64,000 nucleotides of DNA, from positions 62,001 through 126,000 of the forward strand of contig NZ_CANRMB010000002.1 in the NCBI RefSeq assembly GCF_947631635.1, written 5' to 3'. The DNA is from an uncultured Dysosmobacter sp. Lineage in GTDB: Bacteria; Bacillota; Clostridia; Oscillospirales; Oscillospiraceae. The notes beneath the pieces are model-generated. The model had not been told where the DNA came from, made no database searches, and was given only the letters and a program-made list of their open reading frames with translations. Position numbers and translations under genes: made by a program. This document shows positions 47,275 to 54,560 of this stretch, one piece after another; within the stretch, counting starts at the first letter, position 1, and each line of letters begins with the position of its first letter.

Positions 47275-47403
47275 AGGCATTCTCCTTTCTGTCCAAATGC
47301 TTGAGATGTCATTACTATATCATTATATCATAGTTCTCTTCGGAATCTATGGAAAATTTTTTAAGGATATGCACAAATTTTGGCACTTTCTTCGGAAAAG
47401 CGG

Positions 47404-47432
47404 TTGACAGCTTCCCGGAAGCGTGGTAGGAT
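47404..47432 (+). promoter_or_regulatory. sigma-A promoter of the lysine transporter operon
   Basis: TTGACA and TAGGAT are separated by 17 bp, ending about 20 bp before the lysine riboswitch begins. Confidence 0.75.
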
Positions 47433-47449
47433 ACGGTCAAAATTGAATC

Positions 47450-47625
47450 GCTTAGATAGAGGCGCGGTATTCATCAGTACCCTCCGGCAAGGCCAGGCAG
47501 CCGCCGTTGGAGAAAGGGAACACCGCCGAAGCGCGGGAAGCTGCCTGGCTTTTCGCCGCTGGGTCGACAGAGAACATCTGTCGGACTGTCACAAAAACTT
47601 TGTGAAGCGCTATCAATGGCTGTCG
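47450..47625 (+). promoter_or_regulatory. lysine riboswitch (L-box)
   Basis: The segment carries the conserved L-box elements in order: GATAGAGGCGCG, then ATCAGTA, AAAGGGAACACCGCCGAAGC, CGCCGCTGGGTC, and GGACTGTCACAAAAACTTTG, closing with GCGCTATC, which pairs with the opening GATAG to form P1. These match the B. subtilis lysC element closely. It is followed by a terminator hairpin and then a polar amino acid ABC transporter, so lysine binding should stop transcription and repress uptake. This identifies lysine as the likely transported amino acid. Confidence 0.92.
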
Positions 47626-47662
47626 GACCCCGCCCCTGTGGGCGCCTTTCCGGATATTCCAT

Positions 47663-47690
47663 GGACCGCTTGACAAAGCGGTCCAATTTT
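47663..47690 (+). terminator. riboswitch-controlled terminator
   Basis: GGACCGCTT pairs with AAGCGGTCC around GACA and is followed by AATTTTTAT, between the aptamer and the binding-protein gene. It is the probable expression platform. Confidence 0.8.
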
Positions 47691-47748
47691 TATCCGCCCG
47701 GCGCGGGATGGATGCGCCGGAAAATCATTTTTGGAAAGGTGATCCGCA

Positions 47749-48663
47749 ATGAAGAAGTTCCTGTCTCTGCTCATGGCTTTGGCCATGACCCTGTCCCTGG
47801 CCGCCTGCGGCGGCTCCGAGGACCCCGCTCCCGAGGCCAACACCGACACTCCCGCCCAAACCGAGACCGACGCCAACGCCGTGCCCTCCGGCGTGGAGGA
47901 CGGCGTGCTGACCATCGCCATGGAGTGCGCCTACGCCCCCTACAACTGGGCCCAGAGTGACGACTCCAACGGCGCCGTGCCCATCTCCAACGTCCCCGGC
48001 TCCTATGCCAACGGCTATGACGTGATGATCGCCAAGAAGATCTGCGAGGCCAACGGCTGGGAGCTGGAGGTCATCCAGTCCGACTGGGACTCCCTGGTCC
48101 CCGGCGTCCAGACCGGCACCTTTGACGCCGTCATCGCCGGTCAGTCCATGACCGCCGAGCGCGCCGAGCAGGTGGACTTCGCCGGCCCCTACTTCTACGC
48201 CACCATCGTCTGTGTCACCAAGGCCGACAGCGAGTTTGCCAACGCCGCCTCCATCGCGGACCTGGCTGGCGGCTCCTGCACCGCCCAGATCGCCACCATC
48301 TGGTATGACCAGTGCCTGCCCCAGATCGAGGGCGCTGACGTTCAGACCGCCGCGGAGACCGCTCCCGCCATGCTGATGGCTCTGGAGACCGACACCGTGG
48401 ACTTCATCTGCACCGACATGCCCACCGCCCAGGGCGCCGTGGCCGCCTATCCCGACATGAAGATCCTGGACTTCTCCGGCACTGACGGCGACTTCCAGTT
48501 CTCCGAAGAGGTCCGGGCCGAGAACGTCAACATCGGCGTCTCCCTCATGAAGGGCAACACCGCGCTGAAGGAGAGCATCGACAGCGTCCTGTCCGCCATG
48601 ACCGTTGACGACTTCAACGGCATGATGGAAGAGGCCATCTCCATCCAGCCCCTGAGCGAGTGA
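47749..48663 (+). CDS. lysine-binding lipoprotein of an amino acid ABC transporter
   Basis: A 304-residue substrate-binding protein. Its lipoprotein signal has lipobox LSLAAC, placing lipidated Cys at residue 20, followed by an acidic, Pro/Thr-rich linker. The mature part is a SBP_bac_3 domain with VLTIAMECAYAPYNW, ANGYDVMIAKKICEANG, and VIAGQSMTAERAEQVDFAGPYF. GGAAAGGTG lies before the ATG. It is the receptor of the importer completed by the next two genes, and the upstream L-box makes lysine its likely ligand. Confidence 0.93.
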   Translation: MKKFLSLLMALAMTLSLAACGGSEDPAPEANTDTPAQTETDANAVPSGVEDGVLTIAMECAYAPYNWAQSDDSNGAVPISNVPGSYANGYDVMIAKKICEANGWELEVIQSDWDSLVPGVQTGTFDAVIAGQSMTAERAEQVDFAGPYFYATIVCVTKADSEFANAASIADLAGGSCTAQIATIWYDQCLPQIEGADVQTAAETAPAMLMALETDTVDFICTDMPTAQGAVAAYPDMKILDFSGTDGDFQFSEEVRAENVNIGVSLMKGNTALKESIDSVLSAMTVDDFNGMMEEAISIQPLSE

Positions 48664-48687
48664 TCCTGATCTCCCCGTGATCTCCCC

Positions 48688-48718
48688 AAGGCGAGAGGAC
48701 CCGGTGTCCTCTCGCCTT
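48688..48718 (+). terminator. intra-operon hairpin after the binding-protein gene
   Basis: A 13-bp stem (AAGGCGAGAGGAC and complement) with a 5-base loop and a weak tail (GTCCCC). It is likely a processing or partial-termination site that gives more binding protein than permease. Confidence 0.65.
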
Positions 48719-48763
48719 GTCCCCTGATTTTTCTGAATCCAACGAAGGAAAGGAGCCTGCTCC

Positions 48764-49642
48764 ATGGAGAAGTTTTCCCAGCTTTTCGCCGACATCGTCA
48801 AGCTGTGGTCCAAGTACGGCGTCTCCCACTACCTGCCGGGCATCCGCAACACTCTGGTCCTGGCCCTGGTGGCCACCGCCATCGGCTGTGTCATCGGCTT
48901 TGTCTGCGGCGTGCTGAACACCATTCCCTATACCAAGAAGGACCCCCTCGTCAAGCGTTTTTTCCTGAAACTGATCCGGGTCGTCGTCCGGGTCTATGTG
49001 GAGGTCTTCCGCGGCACCCCCATGGTGCTGCAGGCGGTGTTCGTGTACTACGGCCTGCCCTATTTCACCGACAATGTGGTGAAGTTCAGCAGCATCTGGG
49101 CAGCCGCCATCCTGGTGGTGTCCATCAACACCGGCGCTTACATGGCGGAGTCCGTCCGGGGCGGCATCATCTCCATCGATCCCGGCCAGACCGAGGGCGC
49201 CAAGGCCATCGGCATGACCCATGTCCAGACCATGCTGAACGTGATCCTGCCCCAGGCCCTGCGGAATATCATGCCCCAGATCGGCAACAACTTCATCATC
49301 AATGTGAAGGATACCTCCGTGATGTTCATCATCGGCTTCCCCGACTTCTTCTCCGCCCACCGGGCGGCTGTGGGCGCCAGCTACCTCTACTTCCCCTCCG
49401 CCACGGTGGAGATGGCGGGCTATCTCACTATGACGCTGATCGCCTCCTTCCTGCTGCGCTGGGTGGAGAAAAAGCTGGACGGCGACAGCAGCTATGAGCT
49501 GGTGCAGGTGGACCCCCTGACCATGACCGCCGGGACGTACAGCCACCCTGACCGGGGCACGCCCTTTGACGAGCAGAGCAAGGAGTACCGGGGCCGGGTC
49601 CAGCAGGGTCTGAAGCACGGCCGGACGAGAGGAGAGCGCTGA
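48764..49642 (+). CDS. lysine ABC transporter permease
   Basis: A 292-residue polar amino acid permease (HisM/GlnP type). It has about five helices and the typical [21 protein letters not shown] motif, then [20 protein letters not shown], the EAA loop that contacts the ATPase. It carries an unusual hydrophilic C-terminal extension of about 45 residues (from [14 protein letters not shown]). One permease gene implies a homodimer. AAAGGAG precedes the ATG. Confidence 0.92.
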   Translation: MEKFSQLFADIVKLWSKYGVSHYLPGIRNTLVLALVATAIGCVIGFVCGVLNTIPYTKKDPLVKRFFLKLIRVVVRVYVEVFRGTPMVLQAVFVYYGLPYFTDNVVKFSSIWAAAILVVSINTGAYMAESVRGGIISIDPGQTEGAKAIGMTHVQTMLNVILPQALRNIMPQIGNNFIINVKDTSVMFIIGFPDFFSAHRAAVGASYLYFPSATVEMAGYLTMTLIASFLLRWVEKKLDGDSSYELVQVDPLTMTAGTYSHPDRGTPFDEQSKEYRGRVQQGLKHGRTRGER

Positions 49643-49643
49643 T

Positions 49644-50384
49644 ATGGGAGAAATGATTTTACAGATCAACCATCTGTCCAAATCCTTCGGCTCCAACCTG
49701 GTGCTGCGGGACATTGACTTCACCGTGGAAAAAGGCGACGTGACCAGCATCATCGGCGCCTCCGGCTCCGGCAAGAGCACCCTGCTGCGGTGCATCAACC
49801 TGCTGGAGACCCCCACTAGCGGTGAGATCCTCTACCATGGGGAAAATGTGGCGGGCCGGGGCGTCAACGCCGCCGCCTACCGCTCCCATGTGGGCATGGT
49901 GTTTCAGTCCTTCAACCTGTTCAACAACATGACGGTGCTGGAAAACTGCATCGTGGGCCAGGTGAAGGTTCTGAAAAAGAACAGAGAGGACGCCCGGAAG
50001 CGGGCTATGAACTATCTGGAAAAGGTGGGCATGGCCCCCTATATCAACGCCAAGCCCCGGCAGATCTCCGGCGGCCAGAAGCAGCGGGTGGCCATCGCCC
50101 GCGCCTTGGCCATGGACCCGGAGGTCCTGCTGTTCGACGAGCCCACCTCCGCCCTGGACCCCGAGATGGTGGGCGAGGTGCTGAATGTCATGCAGGCCCT
50201 GGCCCAGGAGGGCATGACCATGCTGGTGGTGACCCATGAGATGGCCTTTGCCCGGGATGTGAGCAGCCATGTGGTCTACATGAACCAGGGCGTCATCTGC
50301 GAGCAGGGCTCCCCCGAAGAGGTGTTCGGGAACCCCCAGCGGCAGGAAACCAGGGATTTTCTCTCCCGATTCCGGAGCAACTAA
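49644..50384 (+). CDS. lysine ABC transporter ATP-binding protein
   Basis: A 246-residue ABC ATPase of the amino acid (GlnQ/HisP) type: Walker [10 protein letters not shown] near residue 38, Q-loop [13 protein letters not shown], signature ISGGQKQR, Walker [13 protein letters not shown] and H-loop [12 protein letters not shown]. It starts one base after the permease stop with GGAGAG upstream. Last gene of the lysine-riboswitch operon. Confidence 0.94.
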   Translation: MGEMILQINHLSKSFGSNLVLRDIDFTVEKGDVTSIIGASGSGKSTLLRCINLLETPTSGEILYHGENVAGRGVNAAAYRSHVGMVFQSFNLFNNMTVLENCIVGQVKVLKKNREDARKRAMNYLEKVGMAPYINAKPRQISGGQKQRVAIARALAMDPEVLLFDEPTSALDPEMVGEVLNVMQALAQEGMTMLVVTHEMAFARDVSSHVVYMNQGVICEQGSPEEVFGNPQRQETRDFLSRFRSN

Positions 50385-50403
50385 ATCAGTATCAATATCT
50401 ATC

Positions 50404-50446
50404 AAGCCGGCAGGCGGATATCAAATCATCCGCCTGCCGGCTTTTT
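50404..50446 (+). terminator. terminator of the lysine transporter operon
   Basis: A 16-bp stem (AAGCCGGCAGGCGGAT and complement) with an 8-base apex, followed by TTT, 20 bp after the stop. Confidence 0.85.
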
Positions 50447-50503
50447 CCTGCTGCTGTCTCCCGTCTACCCTTCCAGGCAAACTGTTTTTTACAAATTTCC
50501 AAG

Positions 50504-50536
50504 AAAAGAGGACCCTGCTATGCAGAGTCCTCTTTT
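50504..50536 (-). terminator. terminator of the MerR regulator gene
   Basis: AAAAGAGGAC with CTGC pairs with GCAG and GTCCTCTTTT; the minus-strand side ends in TTTTC. It lies directly after the MerR gene stop. Confidence 0.7.
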
Positions 50537-50538
50537 CA

Positions 50539-51273
50539 TCACTTTGTGTATTCCGCGATGGCGGCGGAGAGAAACGCCGCCGTTCCCTCTCCAAACTGGT
50601 CCAGATTCTTTTGAAACCGCTCGTCCCCGGTGTACATCTGCCCCAGGCCGGCCAGGATCTCCCTGGTGCAGTCGTAGTAGTGGGTGCTGATGAAGGCCTG
50701 CCACTCCCGCACCAGCGCCTGGGCCTCCGGGGACGCCGGGTCCCCGTTCCGCAGGGCGGCGGCCCGGCGGAAGATCTCATTCATCCCCTCCGCCTGGGCG
50801 GCAAGCCCGGCGCTGCCGCAGCTTGCCATCCGCTCCTGGCTCTGGCGCCAGGCTTCCGTGCCGCCCCAGCGCGCTTTGGCCTCGCCCGCGTACTGCCTGC
50901 GGGCCGCTTCCAGCTCCGCGGCGTCAAATCCCTTGAATTCCATGGTCTGTTCTCCTTTCAGATTGGCCTCCAGCAATTCCAGCAGGCGGTCCAGACGCTC
51001 CCGCTTCAATTGGAGCAGATGCCGCTGGCGCCGGAGGGCCTCTTGCCTGTCGTAGTGAGGGTCGGACAAGATCATTTGAATGTCCTTCAGCGGAAAATCC
51101 AGCTCCCGGTAAAACAAGATCTGCTGCATCCGCTCCACATCGGCCCTCCCATACCAGCGGTAGCCGGAATCCGCCGCTGTTTCCGGACAGAGAAGCCCGA
51201 TCTGGTCGTAGTAGTGCAGGGTGCGTATACTCACCCCGGTCAGCTTTGCCATCTCGCTGATGGACAGTCTCAT
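50539..51273 (-). CDS. MerR-family regulator with TipAS-type effector domain
   Basis: A 244-residue MerR regulator. The N-terminal winged helix reads LSISEMAKLTGVSIRTLHYY, then DQIGLLCPxxxxxSGYRWY, followed by a dimerisation coiled coil (LLQLKRERLDRLLELLEANL). The C-terminal about 120 residues (EAWRQSQERM onward, IFRRAAALRNGDPASPEAQA, TREILAGLGQMYTGDERFQK) match the TipAS antibiotic-recognition domain. ATG at 51273 has GAGGTGAGG upstream. Its own promoter has the 19-bp spacer of MerR-activated promoters, so it is probably autoactivated on drug binding. No efflux gene is adjacent. Confidence 0.9.
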   Translation of the reverse strand: MRLSISEMAKLTGVSIRTLHYYDQIGLLCPETAADSGYRWYGRADVERMQQILFYRELDFPLKDIQMILSDPHYDRQEALRRQRHLLQLKRERLDRLLELLEANLKGEQTMEFKGFDAAELEAARRQYAGEAKARWGGTEAWRQSQERMASCGSAGLAAQAEGMNEIFRRAAALRNGDPASPEAQALVREWQAFISTHYYDCTREILAGLGQMYTGDERFQKNLDQFGEGTAAFLSAAIAEYTK

Positions 51274-51292
51274 GTGCCTCACCTCATTTTGA

Positions 51293-51323
51293 AGTGTAAT
51301 CTATGACGCAGCGTCAGAGTCAA
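51293..51323 (-). promoter_or_regulatory. MerR-type promoter with 19-bp spacer and operator
   Basis: On the minus strand TTGACT and TACACT are 19 bp apart. The spacer contains the perfect dyad TGACGC-T-GCGTCA (51304-51316). An over-long spacer with a central dyad is the hallmark of promoters that MerR proteins untwist. It lies 20 bp upstream of the MerR start. Confidence 0.8.
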
Positions 51324-51333
51324 GGGGTATTTT

Positions 51334-51362
51334 AAAAAAATCGTCCGGCAGTGCCGGACGAT
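51334..51362 (-). terminator. terminator of the SLH-protein gene
   Basis: On the minus strand ATCGTCCGGCA pairs with TGCCGGACGAT around one base and is followed by TTTTTT, 8 bp after the SLH-protein stop. A strong intrinsic terminator. Confidence 0.85.
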
Positions 51363-51369
51363 CTTTGCG

Positions 51370-52263
51370 TTATTCCGTGATCGTGAAATCCGCCGACAGG
51401 CGGCACTCCGTACGGTACACGCTGCTGCTGTATGGCGTGAGGGCCCGCTGGGTCCTCTGGGCAGCCCGGTACTCCCCTGCGGGCAGAGATACCTGTATAC
51501 CGCTCCAAAATGTCCGTTCCCAAGTCTTGCTGGTGCCGGGCCGGGCGATATATCCGGTGGTCTGGTCGATCTCATGGAAGTTGAGCAGATACCAGCCGCC
51601 GTTGACCTTCCGGAACAGGCGGAGGTCCTCCTCGCAGTTCAGCCACTCCGCTCCGCTGTTTTGGAGGCTGATTGCCACCTTGTCCGCAGAATAGGAATCC
51701 ACGGTCAGCTTGGCGTCAGCCGCCATATTGTAGTTGTCCCAGTCCGTCTCCAGTTCGGAACCGCCGAAATAGACCGCCATGACGGCGGTCTCACACTCCG
51801 CCCGGGTCACCTTGTCCCCAAGGCCCAGCCGCGTGGCGCTGCCGGAAAACCACAGTCCCTTGAAAACCGCCCAGCGCACCTGCTGCTCCGCCCATGCGGG
51901 CACGGACGCCGCGTCCGTATATCCGTCCAGAATATCCGGCGGCAGGACCCGGGGGATCAGCGTTTTCAGACTGGTCATGCTGGCGTAGCGGTACAGCATC
52001 ACCGCCATTTGGGTCCGGGTGATGGCTTCATCCGCCCGGACGCTGCCGTCGGCATAGCCCTGGACCACACCCAGGGAGGCCGCCCACACCACCGGGTCCG
52101 TCGTGCTCCGGTTCCCGTTTCGCGCCTGGTGCGCGTCGTACAGCTGTTGGATGAACTGGCCCCGGGTGACAGCCGGTTCCGTACCGGCGGCGTGGGCCGC
52201 CGCCCCCAGCAGAAGGCAGGCGCACAATGTCAGGGCCAGCAGGCGGAAAAGTCGTTTTTTCAT
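51370..52263 (-). CDS. exported SLH-domain protein with C-terminal Ig-like domain
   Basis: A 297-residue secreted protein. The signal peptide (RLFRLLALTLCACLLLGAAA, cut after AHA near residue 25) is followed by SLH repeats at about 30-165 (VTRGQFIQQLYDA, ITRTQMAVMLYRYA, VTRAECETAVMAVYF). The remaining about 125 residues form a beta-sandwich-like domain (DKVAISLQNSGAEWLNCEED, GGWYLLNF, SLPAGEYRA) resembling bacterial Ig-like folds. The ORF-track start includes non-coding upstream sequence; the ATG at 52263 has AGAGGGA upstream and a 17-bp-spaced promoter. It should bind pyruvylated wall polymer made by the CsaB fusion. Partner unknown. Confidence 0.88.
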   Translation of the reverse strand: MKKRLFRLLALTLCACLLLGAAAHAAGTEPAVTRGQFIQQLYDAHQARNGNRSTTDPVVWAASLGVVQGYADGSVRADEAITRTQMAVMLYRYASMTSLKTLIPRVLPPDILDGYTDAASVPAWAEQQVRWAVFKGLWFSGSATRLGLGDKVTRAECETAVMAVYFGGSELETDWDNYNMAADAKLTVDSYSADKVAISLQNSGAEWLNCEEDLRLFRKVNGGWYLLNFHEIDQTTGYIARPGTSKTWERTFWSGIQVSLPAGEYRAAQRTQRALTPYSSSVYRTECRLSADFTITE

Positions 52264-52308
52264 GGGCAATATCCCTCTCTTTCCTGGATTCTCTCGCTCT
52301 ATGTGTTT

Positions 52309-52337
52309 ATTATACGTCCTCTCAAAGAAGATTGCAA
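52309..52337 (-). promoter_or_regulatory. sigma-A promoter of the SLH-protein gene
   Basis: On the minus strand TTGCAA and TATAAT are separated by 17 bp, 46 bp upstream of the start codon. Confidence 0.65.
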
Positions 52338-52440
52338 TGAAAAGCTGACCGCATCCCCGCACAAGGGCCGGGCACATGGAAAAATCCGCCGGAGCTTGCG
52401 GTACGGGCGTCCCAGGGGCAATAAAGTGCCGCCGTGATAA

Positions 52441-52468
52441 TGCCCCGCAGGCTTTCGCCTGCGGGGCA
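52441..52468 (-). terminator. hairpin after the shikimate kinase gene
   Basis: TGCCCCGCAGGC pairs with GCCTGCGGGGCA around TTTC. The minus-strand tail is ATTATCA. It likely ends the shikimate kinase transcript, though its T-tract is weak. Confidence 0.6.
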
Positions 52469-52497
52469 CTGTTCCACGCCATTGGCCGGTTTTCCAT

Positions 52498-53010
52498 TTA
52501 CAGCTGCATCCCCACGGTCCGCATGACCTGCTCCACCTGTTGGGCGGTGTCGTGCTCGCCGTCCCGGCTCACCACGATCAGGTCCGCGTATTTGGCATAC
52601 AGCGGCTCCCGCTGCTCATAGATCTCCCGGATGGTCATCCCCTGGGGCGCCGCGATGCCCCGGTCCGTCAGATCCTCCGGCATCCGCTCCGTGATCTGGG
52701 AGAGCGGCGTCTCCAGCCAGACGGCGATGCCGTTTTCCCTTAAATGCACCATGGCGGTATCCGACAGGACCATGCTGCCGCCGGTGGCGATGACGGTGTT
52801 TTCACAGTCCATGGTCTCCCCCACCCGGGCCTCGATCTTCAAAAAGGCATCCAGGCCCTCTGTCCGCAAAATCTCCGGCAGGGTCTTGCCGGTGGTCTCC
52901 ACGATCACATCGTCCGCGTCCACAAAGGTATAGTCCAGACGCTTCGCCAATGCCTTTCCCACCGTGCTCTTTCCGGTGCCGGGCATCCCGATCAGAATAA
53001 TATTCTTCAT
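52498..53010 (-). CDS. aroK: shikimate kinase
   Basis: A 170-residue P-loop kinase: Walker A GMPGTGKST at residues 8-16, the shikimate-binding VDADDVIVE (Asp near 33), ATGGSMVLS (the usual GGG altered to GGS), and the lid with RGIAAPQGMTIREIYEQREPLY. Length is standard. It phosphorylates shikimate in aromatic amino acid synthesis. AGGAAGGAATGT precedes the ATG. No other aro gene is adjacent. The GGG-to-GGS change could affect activity or simply be subfamily variation. Confidence 0.85.
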   Translation of the reverse strand: MKNIILIGMPGTGKSTVGKALAKRLDYTFVDADDVIVETTGKTLPEILRTEGLDAFLKIEARVGETMDCENTVIATGGSMVLSDTAMVHLRENGIAVWLETPLSQITERMPEDLTDRGIAAPQGMTIREIYEQREPLYAKYADLIVVSRDGEHDTAQQVEQVMRTVGMQL

Positions 53011-53190
53011 ACATTCCTTCCTATCTGTTCACGGCTTCCGCCGTTTTCCTGGGGATATTATAGCATGCCGTGGACAAGTGTCCACCGTTAAATTACACGA
53101 AAATACAGCGTGGGCCTCCATTTTCCCCCACTCGGCAAGGCTAGACAAGGCTTTTTCAAAAAGGCTGGCGCAAACTGTCAGATTTGCCAA

Positions 53191-53219
53191 TTGCGTGCCC
53201 GCCGCAAATTCGATACAAT
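53191..53219 (+). promoter_or_regulatory. promoter of the de novo purine operon
   Basis: TTGCGT and TACAAT are separated by 17 bp, about 60 bp upstream of the GntR gene. The -10 overlaps the left arm of the dyad at 53215-53254. Confidence 0.55.
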
Positions 53220-53254
53220 AGGTACGACCTTTAAAAATGGGTATTACCTATTGT
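53215..53254. promoter_or_regulatory. candidate operator of the purine-operon GntR regulator
   Basis: ACAATAGGTA (53215-53224) and TACCTATTGT (53245-53254) are exact reverse complements 20 bp apart, centres 30 bp or three helical turns apart. They cover the -10 and the region just after the start point. Placement fits repression by the GntR/UTRA protein encoded 25 bp downstream. No guanine-riboswitch motif is seen here. Confidence 0.7.
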
Positions 53255-53279
53255 CCGAACAAATAACGAGGTGAATGGA

Positions 53280-54005
53280 ATGAGCAGTCATCCTACCCAG
53301 TCCAAAACGATCCGCGTCCAGTTGCTGTCCGCCATGAAGGACGGAGCATACGCCTCCTGCGAGCGGCTCCCCCGTGAGAGCGTTCTGGCGGAAAAGCTGG
53401 GGATCAGCCGCACACAGCTGCGGGATATCCTGGCCTCTCTGGAGCGGGAGGGCTTCATCACCCGCCGGCACGGCGTGGGGACGATCATCAACCGGCACGT
53501 GCTGAATGTCCAGACCCGCATGGATATCGAGGTGGAGTTCCTGGACATGATCCGCCAGAGCGGCCACGAGGCGGCGGTGGCTTCCGTCCGGGTGTCCGAG
53601 GGCGCTGCCGATGAAAAAGTCTCCAAGCAGCTCCAGATCCCGGTGGATACCCCCATTATCCGCATCGCCCGCCTCTGCACCGCCGACGGCAGGCCCGCCA
53701 TCTACTGCGAGGACGTGGTGGAAAAGGCTTTGGCAAAAGGCAATTATACCATCAAGGACCTCAAGCTCCCTGTTTTTTACTTCCTCCAGCAGTTCTGCGG
53801 CGTGTATCCCTATCTGGACCTGACAGACCTGCGGCCCGTGGTGGCCGACGACGCGCTGTCGGAGATCCTTCAGGTCCCTGCCGGCTCTCCCCTGTTGAAT
53901 ATGGAGGAAGTGGACTTCGACATTGACGGCAAGCCGGTGTTCTGCTCCACAGAATATTTTGTGGACGGCATCTTCCGGCACACGGTCATGCGCAAAAAGC
54001 TATAA
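53280..54005 (+). CDS. GntR/UTRA-family regulator heading the purine operon
   Basis: A 241-residue HutC-type regulator. Residues about 10-75 form the GntR winged helix (ESVLAEKLGISRTQLRDILA, then SLEREGFITRRHGVGT). The C-terminal UTRA ligand domain spans about 95-240 (PIIRIARLCTADGRPAIYCE, GSPLLNMEEVDFDIDGKPVF). GAGGTG lies 6-7 bases before the ATG at 53280. It is separated from purE by only 15 bp and preceded by a 40-bp dyad, so it probably represses the whole pur operon and itself. The effector may be a purine or a phosphoribosyl intermediate; this is inferred from location. Confidence 0.9.
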   Translation: MSSHPTQSKTIRVQLLSAMKDGAYASCERLPRESVLAEKLGISRTQLRDILASLEREGFITRRHGVGTIINRHVLNVQTRMDIEVEFLDMIRQSGHEAAVASVRVSEGAADEKVSKQLQIPVDTPIIRIARLCTADGRPAIYCEDVVEKALAKGNYTIKDLKLPVFYFLQQFCGVYPYLDLTDLRPVVADDALSEILQVPAGSPLLNMEEVDFDIDGKPVFCSTEYFVDGIFRHTVMRKKL

Positions 54006-54020
54006 AAAGGAGATTGCACG

Positions 54021-54515
54021 ATGAAAAAAGTAGCCATCATCATGGGCAGCGACAGCGACTGGCCCGTTGTCAAGGGCGCCTGCACCCAGCTGGACGCTTT
54101 CGGCATTCCCTATGAGGCCCATATCCTCAGCGCCCACCGCACCCCCGTCCAGGCGGCGGAATTCGCCAGGAACGCCCGGGCCAACGGCTTCGGCGTGCTG
54201 ATCTGCGCCGCCGGCATGGCGGCCCATCTGGCCGGCGCCTTCGCCGGAAACTCCACCCTGCCCGTCATCGGCATCCCCATGAAGGGCGGCGCCATGGACG
54301 GGCTGGACGCCCTGCTGGCCACCGTGCAGATGCCCAGCGGCATTCCCGTGGCGACAGTCGCCATCAACGGCGCCAAGAACGCCGCTGTGCTGGCGGCCCA
54401 GATCCTGGCCGTCTCCGACGCGGACCTCGCCGCCAAACTGGACGCGGCCCGGGCGGATATGGCAAAGCAGATCGCGGAAAAGGAGGCCAGGCTCCAGGCG
54501 GAGCTGGCCCAGTAA
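54021..54515 (+). CDS. purE: N5-carboxyaminoimidazole ribonucleotide mutase
   Basis: A 164-residue PurE: IMGSDSDWPVVKGA, LSAHRTP with the catalytic His, and CAAGMAAHLAGAFAGN are all present, as is PVIGIPMKGGAMDGLDALLATVQMPSGIPVAT. Class I versus class II (the latter using CO2 directly) cannot be decided surely. No purK is seen in the window, which leaves open direct carboxylation of AIR. AAAGGAG precedes the ATG. First purine enzyme gene of the operon. Confidence 0.95.
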   Translation: MKKVAIIMGSDSDWPVVKGACTQLDAFGIPYEAHILSAHRTPVQAAEFARNARANGFGVLICAAGMAAHLAGAFAGNSTLPVIGIPMKGGAMDGLDALLATVQMPSGIPVATVAINGAKNAAVLAAQILAVSDADLAAKLDAARADMAKQIAEKEARLQAELAQ

Positions 54516-54560
54516 ATCCCCCAGCAGAAATTTGATGAAATCGATCAGGAGAATTTGACC

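Noticed and set aside
53011-53279. Guanine (purine) riboswitch upstream of the purine operon
   Set aside because: I looked for the purine riboswitch loop motifs and found none; only the promoter and GntR-type dyad are visible.
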